A stretch of DNA of 64,000 nucleotides from Pseudalgibacter ostreae (GTDB taxonomy: Bacteria > Bacteroidota > Bacteroidia > Flavobacteriales > Flavobacteriaceae): positions 124,001-188,000 of the forward strand of contig NZ_JBHMFC010000074.1 in assembly GCF_042427585.1 (NCBI RefSeq), read 5' to 3'. How positions within the stretch are numbered: the stretch's first letter is position 1; each line of letters opens with the position of its first letter. The notes under the pieces were generated by a model. The model worked only from the letters and a program-made list of their open reading frames with translations, had not been told where the DNA came from and did not search any database. The translations under genes and the position numbers were made by a program. Positions 19,720 to 29,397 of the stretch are shown here, piece after piece.

Positions 19720-21573
19720 TTATTCATTTTTAATACGCTCATAAGTGTTATTGCTAAAAATGACTTTAAAATCGGACTCGAATAACGTTGAAGGAATATA
19801 GTAATCTGTAGAAATAACCTGCGCTCCAGATGCTTTAGCTTTTTCAAACCTTTCGTAAGTTATATTGCGCGCTTCTGTAGTTCCCGCATCGGCTCGTGTA
19901 CGTACCATATACCCCTTAGCCACTAATGCTTTTATATATTCAAAGTCTTTGATAGGATTATTGATAATTCTAAAACCTGCCTCTGGTTTCCCCTCTTTAC
20001 TATTTACAAATAAAACCGGATCTTTTAAGGAGCCAGACGGCTCTAAATATTCTTTTATTTTAGTTTCTTTTTCATCTAAAACGAACAAAAAACGCCCCTT
20101 AACCTTATCTAAATCTGGCCAACCTACGGCTAAAACAGCCTGTTCCAGAGTTTCAAAATCTCCACGTACATCTTTGGGTGTGATTAATTTATTAGGAGGA
20201 AACACTTTTCTTATTTCAATATCGATGCTATCTAAAGCTGTAGATGAAAAAGGCAAAGGATCTCGCGTGCCAGTCACCTTTTGGTCTTTTGCATTAATCA
20301 ATATAAAAATAGGGCTATGGTCTGGGTGTTTGTCCGACCAGCTTTTTATTGCCGCTAAACCATCAGAAAATAATAGATGATGGCTCCTAAAGTCTATATC
20401 TTGCACATGAAACATCTTTAAGCCCGGCTTTTGCAACGTGTGTAATGCATCATATACCAAGGGCTTTTTTCCTAAAGATTTTATAAGCTCCAATCCTTTT
20501 GGGTTGGAGAAATACCCTCCAAGAGGATCATGAAAAACATCTAATTCGATATTACGAAGCCCTAAGTCCAATTGAGCCTCTAAAGACGGATGTCCATATT
20601 GTAGCGCATCCATGTTCTGGGGATTTAAGTGATGTAAATAATCGAACAAAGGCGTTTCAATAGGAATTTTATAAGAGTTATGACTTCCTATAACTTGGAT
20701 ATCATTTAATTTAACAGTGGTTTTTAATATGTTTCCCAACCATCTTTCAGCTAAAACAGGCCAGGTTTCGGCAGCGGGATTACCTTTTCGCAATCCATAT
20801 CCATGGCCTCCATTATTATATAAATGTAATTCTACTGGTGTTTTATTTACACGTAAAGCTTGAGCCATAACCAAACCACTGTTTCCGTAATTATCGTCTG
20901 CTGTTCCGAAAATAAAAAAGGGAGGGGTATGTTGGTCAAATTGAAAGTTAGGGTCTACGGTTTTATGCGCTCCTTTATCTAAATACGCTGGATATATAAG
21001 CATGGTAAAATCTGGCCTACTGGAAACGTTATCTATATCATCTTGCTTATCATAAAAGCTTTTATTATAGTTTGTGGAGGCCAAAGCTGCCAAATGCCCT
21101 CCTGCTGAAAACCCTATTAAACCGATTTTATTTGTCTCTAATTGATATAAGGATGCTTTGTTTCTCACTATTTTTAAAGCCCGTTGAAGGTCTTGTGCAG
21201 CAGCGTTTTGTTTTTTAGGTACGCGGTATTGCAATACAAAAGCTGTGTAACCCAATTTATTTAACCATATAGCGATTTCCTCTCCTTCTTTATCAATAGC
21301 TAGAATGTTATAACCACCACCGGGACATACTATAATCCCTGCCTTGGAAGCATTCGGTTTTTTTGGAGCATATACCGTTAATATCGGGTTAGTAACATCT
21401 GTTAATCGCGTGGTATTGCCCGAAGTATTCGCTGTTTTTCTTGCTGGAAGTTTTGCTTCGGTTTCTCCAGGCACCTCCAAAGGCCAAACCTCAATCGTCG
21501 TTTTATTTTGAGCTAATAGCATCAAAGTGGTGAAAAAGAAAAACAGGACGGCTTGTGGCTTTAAAGACTTCAT
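19720..21573 (-). CDS. Esterase fused to a calcium-dependent PLC-like domain
   Basis: A 617-residue exported two-domain protein in a single uninterrupted frame. Residues about 25-285 are an alpha/beta hydrolase of the acetyl-esterase type, with an oxyanion motif CPGGGYN, the nucleophile elbow GFSAGG (Ser156), and a catalytic His in GGHGYG. Residues about 288-600 resemble a phosphoinositide-specific phospholipase C catalytic domain: SHNSY with His298, IELDVF with Glu343 and Asp345, and FHVQDIDF with His389. These match the catalytic and calcium-site pattern of calcium-dependent PLC enzymes. Probable roles are removal of ester decorations and cleavage of a phosphodiester. The gene is in the PUL2 operon between GH29 and the metallophosphatase. 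The domain calls are good; the fusion itself is unusual and its substrate is unknown. Confidence 0.82.
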   Translation of the reverse strand: MKSLKPQAVLFFFFTTLMLLAQNKTTIEVWPLEVPGETEAKLPARKTANTSGNTTRLTDVTNPILTVYAPKKPNASKAGIIVCPGGGYNILAIDKEGEEIAIWLNKLGYTAFVLQYRVPKKQNAAAQDLQRALKIVRNKASLYQLETNKIGLIGFSAGGHLAALASTNYNKSFYDKQDDIDNVSSRPDFTMLIYPAYLDKGAHKTVDPNFQFDQHTPPFFIFGTADDNYGNSGLVMAQALRVNKTPVELHLYNNGGHGYGLRKGNPAAETWPVLAERWLGNILKTTVKLNDIQVIGSHNSYKIPIETPLFDYLHHLNPQNMDALQYGHPSLEAQLDLGLRNIELDVFHDPLGGYFSNPKGLELIKSLGKKPLVYDALHTLQKPGLKMFHVQDIDFRSHHLLFSDGLAAIKSWSDKHPDHSPIFILINAKDQKVTGTRDPLPFSSTALDSIDIEIRKVFPPNKLITPKDVRGDFETLEQAVLAVGWPDLDKVKGRFLFVLDEKETKIKEYLEPSGSLKDPVLFVNSKEGKPEAGFRIINNPIKDFEYIKALVAKGYMVRTRADAGTTEARNITYERFEKAKASGAQVISTDYYIPSTLFESDFKVIFSNNTYERIKNE

Positions 21574-21623
21574 ATAATAGTTCTATGCTTTATTAAATAC
21601 ATACCATTATTTAGCTTATCAAT

Positions 21624-23039
21624 TTACTCAAAAATTATTTTAAAACCGGTGATAGGGATTTCATTTTTAGAATATTTTGGAAGCTTTAATTTTAGACCTG
21701 CTTTGGTTTGTTTCCACACCACTTTTTTAGAAGAACCTAGTTGGGCTACCGTTTTTATTTTGGACTGTTTTTTTGTTGAAAGTGCTTTAATAATAATCTT
21801 GCTTCGTTGCGCACTACAAACATAGGCGTAAAGCGCTCCATTTTTTGTAGTGAACCGCACTTCTGGAAAAACAGCTTTTGAGGTGGCATCGTTTACAGCA
21901 TCTTTCATAGTGTTTTCATGCTCTAAAATCTTAGGATTATCTATAAAATCTTGTTTTTCACCCAATAACTCTCCTTGGATTTCCCATGGTTTAGACCCGT
22001 AAATACCTTCTGAATGAAGCGTGATCCAATCCCCCATAATCTGTAAGCGATCTTGGGCCTCCTTTCTAATCTCCCCTGCTGCAGTAGGCCCGTTATTTAG
22101 CAGTAAATTCCCGCCTTTACTTACAATTTCCAACAATTGCCGTGTCATTAATTCTGGCGTTTTATAAATGGTATCATATTCAATATATCCCCAATTTTTG
22201 CTCATGGTAATACAAGCCTCCCATGGCTGTACTTCTAAACCTTTTACTATTTCTTGTTCTTTAACCTTATAATCGCCAAAATCATTTCCTATTCGGCTAT
22301 TAATGATGCAATCTGGCTGAATATTTAAAATCAAATCTCGCAGCTCCTTACTTTCTTCTGGACTTATAAGCTCTGGCGTATCAAACCAAATAACATCTAT
22401 TTTACCATATTGAGTAAGCAGTTCTTTTATTTGCGGTTTCACTTTTCGCTCAAAATATTTACTAAAAACTTTTATATCTTCATTTGGATAATCCACCAAA
22501 TTACTTCGTCCTCCTTTATAGGGCCAATTGGTTGCCACATCTGGATCTTCCCAATCTCGACCTAAAGAGTAATAAAACCCAAATTTCATATCATGTTTAT
22601 GGCAAGCCTCGACTAAAGCTTTCATGGGATCCTGTGCATAAGGTGTTTGTTTTTTTATATTGTAATCATTAGAAGGCGAATCAAACATGGCAAAACCATC
22701 GTGATGCTTCGATGTTATGATGATGTATTGCATACCTGCTCGTTTTGCCGTAAGCACCCATTGCTCTGCATCATAATTTATGGGGTTAAAATCTTTAGCA
22801 ATCGCAGCATAGTCTTTTAATGAGATTTTTTCATGGATCATAAAGTGCTCATTCCCTTTTGCTTTATGCCCATTCCAATAGCCCGCGGTTTGAGAATATA
22901 AGCCCCAATGCATAAACATGCCAAACTTGGCATCACTCCACCAGTCCATTTTATCTAGGGATTGTGCAAAACTATTCGATACAAAACCGCATGTCAATAC
23001 TAAAGCCATTACACTGCTTCTTTTAATACTTAAGTTCAT
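21624..23039 (-). CDS. GH29 alpha-L-fucosidase (first of two)
   Basis: A 471-residue exported fucosidase. It has a signal peptide ending SFAQ, followed directly by the family start WWSDAKFGMFMHWGLYS. The substrate-site KHHDGFAMFDS and the nucleophile strand VIWFDTPEL (Asp220) are intact. A small beta-sandwich domain forms the last 100 residues. It would release terminal alpha-L-fucose in the periplasm. It is 115 bases downstream of the GH3 gene, the widest gap within the PUL2 operon, and a secondary promoter there cannot be excluded. It differs clearly from the second GH29 of this locus, so the two probably cleave different fucose linkages. Confidence 0.93.
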   Translation of the reverse strand: MNLSIKRSSVMALVLTCGFVSNSFAQSLDKMDWWSDAKFGMFMHWGLYSQTAGYWNGHKAKGNEHFMIHEKISLKDYAAIAKDFNPINYDAEQWVLTAKRAGMQYIIITSKHHDGFAMFDSPSNDYNIKKQTPYAQDPMKALVEACHKHDMKFGFYYSLGRDWEDPDVATNWPYKGGRSNLVDYPNEDIKVFSKYFERKVKPQIKELLTQYGKIDVIWFDTPELISPEESKELRDLILNIQPDCIINSRIGNDFGDYKVKEQEIVKGLEVQPWEACITMSKNWGYIEYDTIYKTPELMTRQLLEIVSKGGNLLLNNGPTAAGEIRKEAQDRLQIMGDWITLHSEGIYGSKPWEIQGELLGEKQDFIDNPKILEHENTMKDAVNDATSKAVFPEVRFTTKNGALYAYVCSAQRSKIIIKALSTKKQSKIKTVAQLGSSKKVVWKQTKAGLKLKLPKYSKNEIPITGFKIIFE

Positions 23040-23154
23040 GGTAAGATATGTTTTATGAGTTATTAAGTGTACTCTATTATAGACTTACAAATTACCCCGC
23101 TACATTCCTTAATTATAGCAGGTGTTATAATGTAAGAGCAATTATTAGCGACAC

Positions 23155-25713
23155 CTATTCTAATATGATGACTTTCTTTAAAAGCACATCTTTTGAAGAT
23201 GTCCCTAACATAAATTCATATGTTCCTGGTTTAAAAAGCCATGTTTTAGTTTCCTGATCCCAATATTCTAAATCTTTTTTAGAGATTTCAAATGTTATTG
23301 TATCTGAATGACCTTTCCGCAAGGTGATTCTTTCAAACCCTATCAGCTTTTTTAAAGGCTTTTGGTCTATGGCCTCCTTTGTATTATAATACAGTTGAAC
23401 AACCTCATCTCCTTTATATTTACCTGTATTTTTTAAGATAGCCGACAGTTTAATTTTATCATCTTTTGTTTCCACTTTAAAATGACTGTACTTAAACGTT
23501 GTATAACTTAAACCATGCCCGAAAGGATATAGCACATCGTCTTTAAAATACATATAAGTTCGTCCATTTGAGACTTCATAATCATCCATGGCAGGCAAAT
23601 CGTTCACCTCTTTATAAAAAGTAAAAGGCAATCTTCCAGCCGGGTTATAATCGCCAAACAACACATCGGCAATAGCCGACCCTCCTGCTTCTCCAGGATA
23701 CCAAGCATCCACAATGGCGGGTATATTCTCATCCATCCAGTTAATAGCTAACGAACTACCTGCAACCAATACTACAATAATATTTTTATTCTCGGCATAC
23801 ATCTCTTTTAAATAATGAACCTGATCTTCAGGTAAATTAAGAGACGTTCTGTCTTTTCCTTCTTTTTCAATAGATTTATTAATACCCATTACAGCAATTA
23901 CATAGTCGCTTGTTTTGGCTGCTAACTTATCCTCTTTATATAAGTCGTTAGTATTATTGGGCACTTCCCAGAGCAATTGGCAAATGGCATCGCCTCCATT
24001 ATCAAAATACTCCAATTTTACGGCATATTTCTCGCCTGCCTTCATCGCAATTTCAAACTGATCGGTGGTCATGCCCCGATTATACCATGCATCGACAACC
24101 AACGTATCGTTTAACCACAAACGAACACCATCATCTGAATTGACACCTATTTTATAATTCCCCGAGAAATTAGGCGTAATATACCCTGTCCATCGTATAG
24201 ATTTATGTCTGTAATTGGTATACGGGTCGGGAGGATTGTTTACGGGGTCGAAATTCACTACTTTATCCACACGTGTTTGTGGTGTCCCTTCTAAATATTT
24301 ATCATCATAATATTCGCCATACAACCCTGGTTCATCATTAAAATCATTGTACAAATTCTCAGCTTCAATAAGGTTTAGATTTTTTGCAGCCGTTTTCCAT
24401 TTCACATAAGTAACCTCTACTTTATCACGCAATTTATTTTTTATGCCTTCAAGTGGCGAAATGGGTTTTATAACAGGCAACCCGCTATAATCACCAAAAA
24501 CAACTTGATTGGCATTAAAGCCAACCACTGCTATCTTTTTTATTTTATCGGAGTTTAAAGGCAGTATGTTTTTTTTATTTTTAAGAAGCACGATAGATTG
24601 CCTAGACGTTTCAAGAGCCAAATCTTGATGCTTTTTAGAACCAATAACATCGGGTGAGATTTTAGTATAAGGATTATTCTCAGGGCTATCAAAAACACCC
24701 AATTTAAAGCGTGCCGTTAAAACCCTTGAGGCAGCTTTATCTATATCTGCCTTAGAAACCAATCCTTTTTCGTAAGCCATTAATAAATGTCTGGCATAAA
24801 TATCATTACCGCACTCTAAATCTAAACCTGCCTGGAGCGCTGCTTTTGCAGCCTCTTCCTTAGTCCCCACAAACTTATGGGATTTTACTAAATATGTAGG
24901 AGCTCCACAATCGCTTACAACATAACCTAAAAACCCCCACTCGTCTCGCAACACCGTATTTAAAAGCCAATCATTAGCCGTGCTAGGCACACCATTTACA
25001 GCATTATAAGCACTCATAATAGATGCCGCTTTACCTTCTTGAACACTCGCTTTATAAGCAGGAAAATAATATTCTCTTAATGCCTTCTCGGATATTTTAG
25101 CATTATAAGCAAACCTGTTTTCCTCTTGATTATTGGCTACAAAATGTTTTGGCGTAGACACCACTTTTAAATATTTATCATGATTGCCCTGCAAACCTTT
25201 AACAAAAGACACTCCCATTCTACTGGTTAAAAAAGGGTCTTCACCATACGTTTCTGGTGTTCGGCCCCATCTGGGATCTCTTGCCATATTAATAGTGGGC
25301 GACCAAAAAGTCAATAGATCACTATACACATTTTTTTGGTCTTTGCCTTGATTGTAAAAATTCCATTTTGCTCTAGCTTCATCTGAAATGGCTGTGGACA
25401 CTTCTTGAATTAAATTGGGGTTCCAAGTAGCGGCCAAGGCAATGGCTTGTGGAAAAACAGTAAAACGCCCTCCTTTAACGACCCCATGCAAAGCCTCGTT
25501 GCCATGGTAATATTTCTCTACTCCTAACCTAGGAATAGCCTCTGCCGTAGACACCAATAACGATACTTTTTCTTCCATAGTTAAACGCTCTAACAAATCG
25601 TCTACCCTTGTTTGTACCGGTAAACTTTCGTTTTGAAAAAGATACGATGTTTGCGACATTGCCAAGATGGGCAACCAACATGTAAAATATAACATTAGTT
25701 TATTTAGCTTCAT
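23155..25713 (-). CDS. GH3 glycoside hydrolase with PA14 insertion
   Basis: An 852-residue exported exo-beta-glycosidase. A signal peptide ends near AMSQ. The N-terminal barrel carries the KHFVANNQEENR motif and the nucleophile Asp268 in GYVVSDCGAP. A PA14 domain (about residues 455-590, GLYGEYYDD and SDDGVRLWLND) is inserted into the C-terminal alpha/beta sandwich, and a fibronectin-III-like domain closes the protein. PA14 insertions of this kind shape the active site toward particular disaccharides. Likely activities are beta-glucosidase or beta-xylosidase. The gene lies mid-operon in PUL2, 23 bases after the second GH29 gene stops. Family and domain order are secure; the sugar specificity is not. 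Confidence 0.93.
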   Translation of the reverse strand: MKLNKLMLYFTCWLPILAMSQTSYLFQNESLPVQTRVDDLLERLTMEEKVSLLVSTAEAIPRLGVEKYYHGNEALHGVVKGGRFTVFPQAIALAATWNPNLIQEVSTAISDEARAKWNFYNQGKDQKNVYSDLLTFWSPTINMARDPRWGRTPETYGEDPFLTSRMGVSFVKGLQGNHDKYLKVVSTPKHFVANNQEENRFAYNAKISEKALREYYFPAYKASVQEGKAASIMSAYNAVNGVPSTANDWLLNTVLRDEWGFLGYVVSDCGAPTYLVKSHKFVGTKEEAAKAALQAGLDLECGNDIYARHLLMAYEKGLVSKADIDKAASRVLTARFKLGVFDSPENNPYTKISPDVIGSKKHQDLALETSRQSIVLLKNKKNILPLNSDKIKKIAVVGFNANQVVFGDYSGLPVIKPISPLEGIKNKLRDKVEVTYVKWKTAAKNLNLIEAENLYNDFNDEPGLYGEYYDDKYLEGTPQTRVDKVVNFDPVNNPPDPYTNYRHKSIRWTGYITPNFSGNYKIGVNSDDGVRLWLNDTLVVDAWYNRGMTTDQFEIAMKAGEKYAVKLEYFDNGGDAICQLLWEVPNNTNDLYKEDKLAAKTSDYVIAVMGINKSIEKEGKDRTSLNLPEDQVHYLKEMYAENKNIIVVLVAGSSLAINWMDENIPAIVDAWYPGEAGGSAIADVLFGDYNPAGRLPFTFYKEVNDLPAMDDYEVSNGRTYMYFKDDVLYPFGHGLSYTTFKYSHFKVETKDDKIKLSAILKNTGKYKGDEVVQLYYNTKEAIDQKPLKKLIGFERITLRKGHSDTITFEISKKDLEYWDQETKTWLFKPGTYEFMLGTSSKDVLLKKVIILE

Positions 25714-25736
25714 AACGCTCGTATTATATTCTATAT

Positions 25737-27068
25737 TTATTTTTTAACAAACTCTACATTAGTAATCTTAACCACAACAGGATTGGGCCACACTTTATCA
25801 TTATACAGCCTGTGTGCCCTACTTACAGACACTTCTAACAGCTCATCATGTTGTATATATCGTGTAGTTGGTGTGTTTTCAGGCCAATACTCTACAACCA
25901 AATCATTTTGGCCCAAAACAGACACCTTTGTCTTTTTCGTAGCCCTCATGTTTTTTAGTAAAAAATTCCGTCTAAAACCTTTAAACCAATCTTTTTGTCT
26001 CGTAATAAACACATAAGCCGTATTTTCATCCTTAGCCATTGTAAACCACATATCGCCATCTTTAATTATGGTAGGTACGGTTCTTACATTTTTAACCCCT
26101 TCATTATTCACATACATCCAAAGTGCTACTTCACGCAAACGTTCTTCTTGCTCTATAGGAATCTCCCCATTAGGCTTTGGCCCTATGTTTAAAAGAAAAT
26201 TACCGCCTTTAGCCCTTATTTCTATTAACTTCTCTATGAGTTCTGTACCGCTTTTATAAGTTTCGTTGGTAGGTTTGTACTGCCACTGTGTCCCCATAGT
26301 CATACAGGTTTCCCAAGGCCCTGGCAAGGCACCTCCCGGTATTGTTTGTTCTGGCGTGCTCATTTCGCCACGTGTAACCACAATATTAGGGTCTATTTTA
26401 TGTACAAATTGGGCCATAGGCTTGGCCTGGAACGCATCAAAAAACATGACATCAATAGGGCCATAATTTGCAATTAACTCTTTAACTTGAATTTTATCAT
26501 ATTCAAAAAGCTCCTTATTGGCTGTAATTTGAGTCATTTTACCTTTTCTCGAAATTAAATGCCCTTGTTTATGAATAAAACTAAAATCTTCTGGTGAAAA
26601 ATAGATACCCACTTTCAATCCTTGCTTTCGTAAGGCTTTTACAAGTTCGCCCGTAATATCCTTACCATAGGGCGTGTTCATGATATTAAAATCGGTGGTT
26701 TTAGTATCCCACATACAGAAACCATTATGGTGTTTTGCCGTAAAGACCACATACTCGGCTCCTGCTATTTTAAACAATCGCGCCCATTCGTCTGCATCAA
26801 ATTTATTAGGATAAAATGTTTTGGGAAGTTCGTTAAAATACCTATTAACATAATCGTCTGAAGCCCCCACCAAAGAATGGCTGATAACGCTTCCCAATTG
26901 AGAATCAAGGCTCCAATGCACAAAAATACCAAACCCCATATCCATAAAACCCTCTTCCAAATCAGGCTTGTTTTTTAATTGCCCAAAACTTAAAAAACTG
27001 ATAGCAAAAACGAAAGCAAAAACGAGTTTAAATTTAGGATTTATCGAGATAGCTGTTAGCGTATTCAT
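25737..27068 (-). CDS. GH29 alpha-L-fucosidase-like enzyme (second of two)
   Basis: A 443-residue exported GH29 member, diverged from its neighbour. It shows FGIFVHWSLDSQLG (instead of the commoner MHWGLYS), KHHNGFCMWD and the nucleophile strand DVMFFDAFQ (Asp211). The Trp-Ser change in the first substrate loop, and Asn for Asp in KHHNG, suggest a different or broader specificity. Some GH29 members of this type cleave other L- or D-sugars related to fucose, so the specificity is left open. It lies 10 bases after the GH92-like gene in the PUL2 operon. Confidence 0.88.
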   Translation of the reverse strand: MNTLTAISINPKFKLVFAFVFAISFLSFGQLKNKPDLEEGFMDMGFGIFVHWSLDSQLGSVISHSLVGASDDYVNRYFNELPKTFYPNKFDADEWARLFKIAGAEYVVFTAKHHNGFCMWDTKTTDFNIMNTPYGKDITGELVKALRKQGLKVGIYFSPEDFSFIHKQGHLISRKGKMTQITANKELFEYDKIQVKELIANYGPIDVMFFDAFQAKPMAQFVHKIDPNIVVTRGEMSTPEQTIPGGALPGPWETCMTMGTQWQYKPTNETYKSGTELIEKLIEIRAKGGNFLLNIGPKPNGEIPIEQEERLREVALWMYVNNEGVKNVRTVPTIIKDGDMWFTMAKDENTAYVFITRQKDWFKGFRRNFLLKNMRATKKTKVSVLGQNDLVVEYWPENTPTTRYIQHDELLEVSVSRAHRLYNDKVWPNPVVVKITNVEFVKK

Positions 27069-27078
27069 AATATTATTT

Positions 27079-29397
27079 TTAGTTTGTTTTATCAGACATT
27101 TCTAGAAGTAACTCCCCCCCCTTTACAATATCGCTCTGTAATATTTTGTAACCTTTAATAACTTGCTTATTAAACGCCACTTTGTTTACGTATACATTTG
27201 ATGTACTGTGATTTTTTGTTTTTATTTTGAATGTATTATTTGAATAATAATCGGGGTGAAGTTGGATGGTGATTTCTTCAAAAACAGGACTTCCTATTTG
27301 ATATTCAGGATTGTTTTCTGTACCCCCATTCATTTGGAACAGTCCCATTTTCATAAGTACGGCCAAACTCCCCATTAAACCTTGATCTTCATCGCCATTA
27401 TACCCTGTAGCAGGCGATAAACCACTAAAAGCTTTGTTTATCACTTTTCTAGACCAGTATTGTGTTAAATCAAATCGCCCTAATTTATGAAACACAAAAG
27501 CTGTTTGAATGGACGGTTGATTACCATAGTTAACGGGGATACGCCTATATTCAGGATGTAATTCTTGTGCATGCGAATTTCCAGCCGTAAAGTTTAAAGT
27601 CTCGGCTGTTATGAATTGGTTGTTTAGCTTTTCAATAGCCTTATCCGCTCCACCCATTAATCCTGCTAAGACTTGTAAATCGTGTGGAACAAACCATGTA
27701 GACTGTGCACCGTTCGCTTCAATAAATCCGTTTTCCGACTCATAAGGATCATAATTTTTTTTCCAAATGCCATCTACATTTTTTGGTCGCATCCAGCCAG
27801 ATTCTTTATCGAACACGTTTTTATAGTTTTTTGAACGCTTCAAGAAATAATTATAATCCTCTGTATGGTTCAACTTTTTGGCCAGTTGTGCCAACGTCCA
27901 GTCTTGATATGCATATTCCATGGTAAGACTCGCTCCATCTTGATGGCCGCCAAAATCACCTTCTGGAATAGGATATGGCACATAGCCTTTGTTTATATAA
28001 TATTTTAAGCCTCCTCCTAGAGTGGTTTTATGTTCGTAGCCCGCTTTTTCCATAATCCCTCCAGGCATATGATTCTTCTTTAACGCCTGATATATAGGTT
28101 CTAAATCATTTTTTATTATACCCTTTTGAATGGCACTTACTATAAATGGTGTAGACGAGGCTCCTGTCATAACATAAGTATAATTTCCGCCAGAAGGCCC
28201 TCTAGGCACTAAACCACCATCTTGGTGATACTGCATTAACGAGTGCACAAATTCCTCCATAATATCTGGATAAACAAGTCCCCACAATGTATTTAAAGTC
28301 CATTGAGCGCCCCAAAAAGAATCGGAATTAAAATGATTAAATTTAGGCACACCGTTTAAATCTAAAGGCAATTGGCCTATTCTAAATGTTGCACCCGTAT
28401 TATCTGGATAAGCACCATTAACATCGTTAATTATTCTTCTACCTTGAAGCGCATGCCATAAATCGGTATAAAACCGTCTTTGTTCTTGTTCTGAACCTCC
28501 TTTAATGGTTATTCTACCAAGCAAATGGTTCCACGCTTCTTTAGAGCGCGCTACTGTGCCCTCAAAATCCCAACCGGGCAACTCTACTTCAATATTGTTC
28601 TTAGCATTTTCTGTTGACGTATAAGATATTCCCACTTTCATGAGCACCTTATCTATTGGCTTTTTAAAAGTGATCAAATAATTACCCGTGGTATCATCTT
28701 TCTCCAAAGCAGCTATATCTGTATTCAATTTCACACTAAAATAAACCGTTAAAGGTTTAGGCCGTCTATGCGTGGGTTCCATTGTTACATTTCCAGAAAG
28801 CTCATTATCACTAATTTGTTCTAATTGTCCTGCAACGTTTTTACAAGGCCCCAATATTGTATTCAAATTAAAAAGCACGCCTGCATCTTCATTTTCAGGA
28901 AACACATATTGATGCAATCCAACTCTTTTTGAACTGGTTAGGGCTACTTTAATGTTATATCGTTCTAATTCCAATGCATGGAATCCTGGCGCTATTTGCT
29001 CGTTACTATGACTGAATTTAGAATAGAAATCGTTATAAATATATGCTTTATTTGTTGCCGACACCGTTACTGGCATTACAGAGACGCCAGACATTTGCCA
29101 CGCATGAATATGGCTAAACCCTTTAATAGTATCGGTTTTGTAGCGATAACCACTTCCCCAAGCACCACCTATTTGGGTGTCTGGACTTAAGTTTACCATC
29201 CCAAAGGGCCTACTGGCCGATGAGAAAAAAAACCATCTGGAATTTTCCGTATCTAACTGTGGATATACTTTTGCCGTATAATCTAGAGCTTCTAATTTTT
29301 CCTCTTTAGCACTAGCGTTTTCTTTTTTACAGGCTACAAGTGCTAAAAACACTAAACCCATACAGATGCTGCTTTTAAAAATATGATATAGCTTCAT
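27079..29397 (-). CDS. GH92-like alpha-mannosidase, divergent lipoprotein
   Basis: A 772-residue lipoprotein (LALVACKK). The N-terminal beta-sandwich and the (alpha/alpha)6 catalytic domain of GH92 are recognisable: WGSGYRY and GFSHIHAW near the start, the acid-bearing FIEANGAQSTWFVPHD, GNQPSIQ and the closing IGSPVFEEITIQL. GH92 enzymes are calcium-dependent exo-alpha-mannosidases. Several signature positions differ from the usual family forms: EGNAWQYTW is EANGAQSTW, and PGNDDxG is NGDEDQG. It may therefore act on another linkage or sugar. Its ATG overlaps the stop codon of the GH115-like gene by one base (TAATG), so the two are translationally coupled. The fold call is secure; mannosidase activity is only probable. 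Confidence 0.82.
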   Translation of the reverse strand: MKLYHIFKSSICMGLVFLALVACKKENASAKEEKLEALDYTAKVYPQLDTENSRWFFFSSASRPFGMVNLSPDTQIGGAWGSGYRYKTDTIKGFSHIHAWQMSGVSVMPVTVSATNKAYIYNDFYSKFSHSNEQIAPGFHALELERYNIKVALTSSKRVGLHQYVFPENEDAGVLFNLNTILGPCKNVAGQLEQISDNELSGNVTMEPTHRRPKPLTVYFSVKLNTDIAALEKDDTTGNYLITFKKPIDKVLMKVGISYTSTENAKNNIEVELPGWDFEGTVARSKEAWNHLLGRITIKGGSEQEQRRFYTDLWHALQGRRIINDVNGAYPDNTGATFRIGQLPLDLNGVPKFNHFNSDSFWGAQWTLNTLWGLVYPDIMEEFVHSLMQYHQDGGLVPRGPSGGNYTYVMTGASSTPFIVSAIQKGIIKNDLEPIYQALKKNHMPGGIMEKAGYEHKTTLGGGLKYYINKGYVPYPIPEGDFGGHQDGASLTMEYAYQDWTLAQLAKKLNHTEDYNYFLKRSKNYKNVFDKESGWMRPKNVDGIWKKNYDPYESENGFIEANGAQSTWFVPHDLQVLAGLMGGADKAIEKLNNQFITAETLNFTAGNSHAQELHPEYRRIPVNYGNQPSIQTAFVFHKLGRFDLTQYWSRKVINKAFSGLSPATGYNGDEDQGLMGSLAVLMKMGLFQMNGGTENNPEYQIGSPVFEEITIQLHPDYYSNNTFKIKTKNHSTSNVYVNKVAFNKQVIKGYKILQSDIVKGGELLLEMSDKTN

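Noticed and set aside
19865..20380. A 171-residue plus-strand open frame
   Set aside because: It lies entirely inside the esterase-PLC gene on the other strand, has no recognisable domain, and its composition follows the opposite-strand codons.
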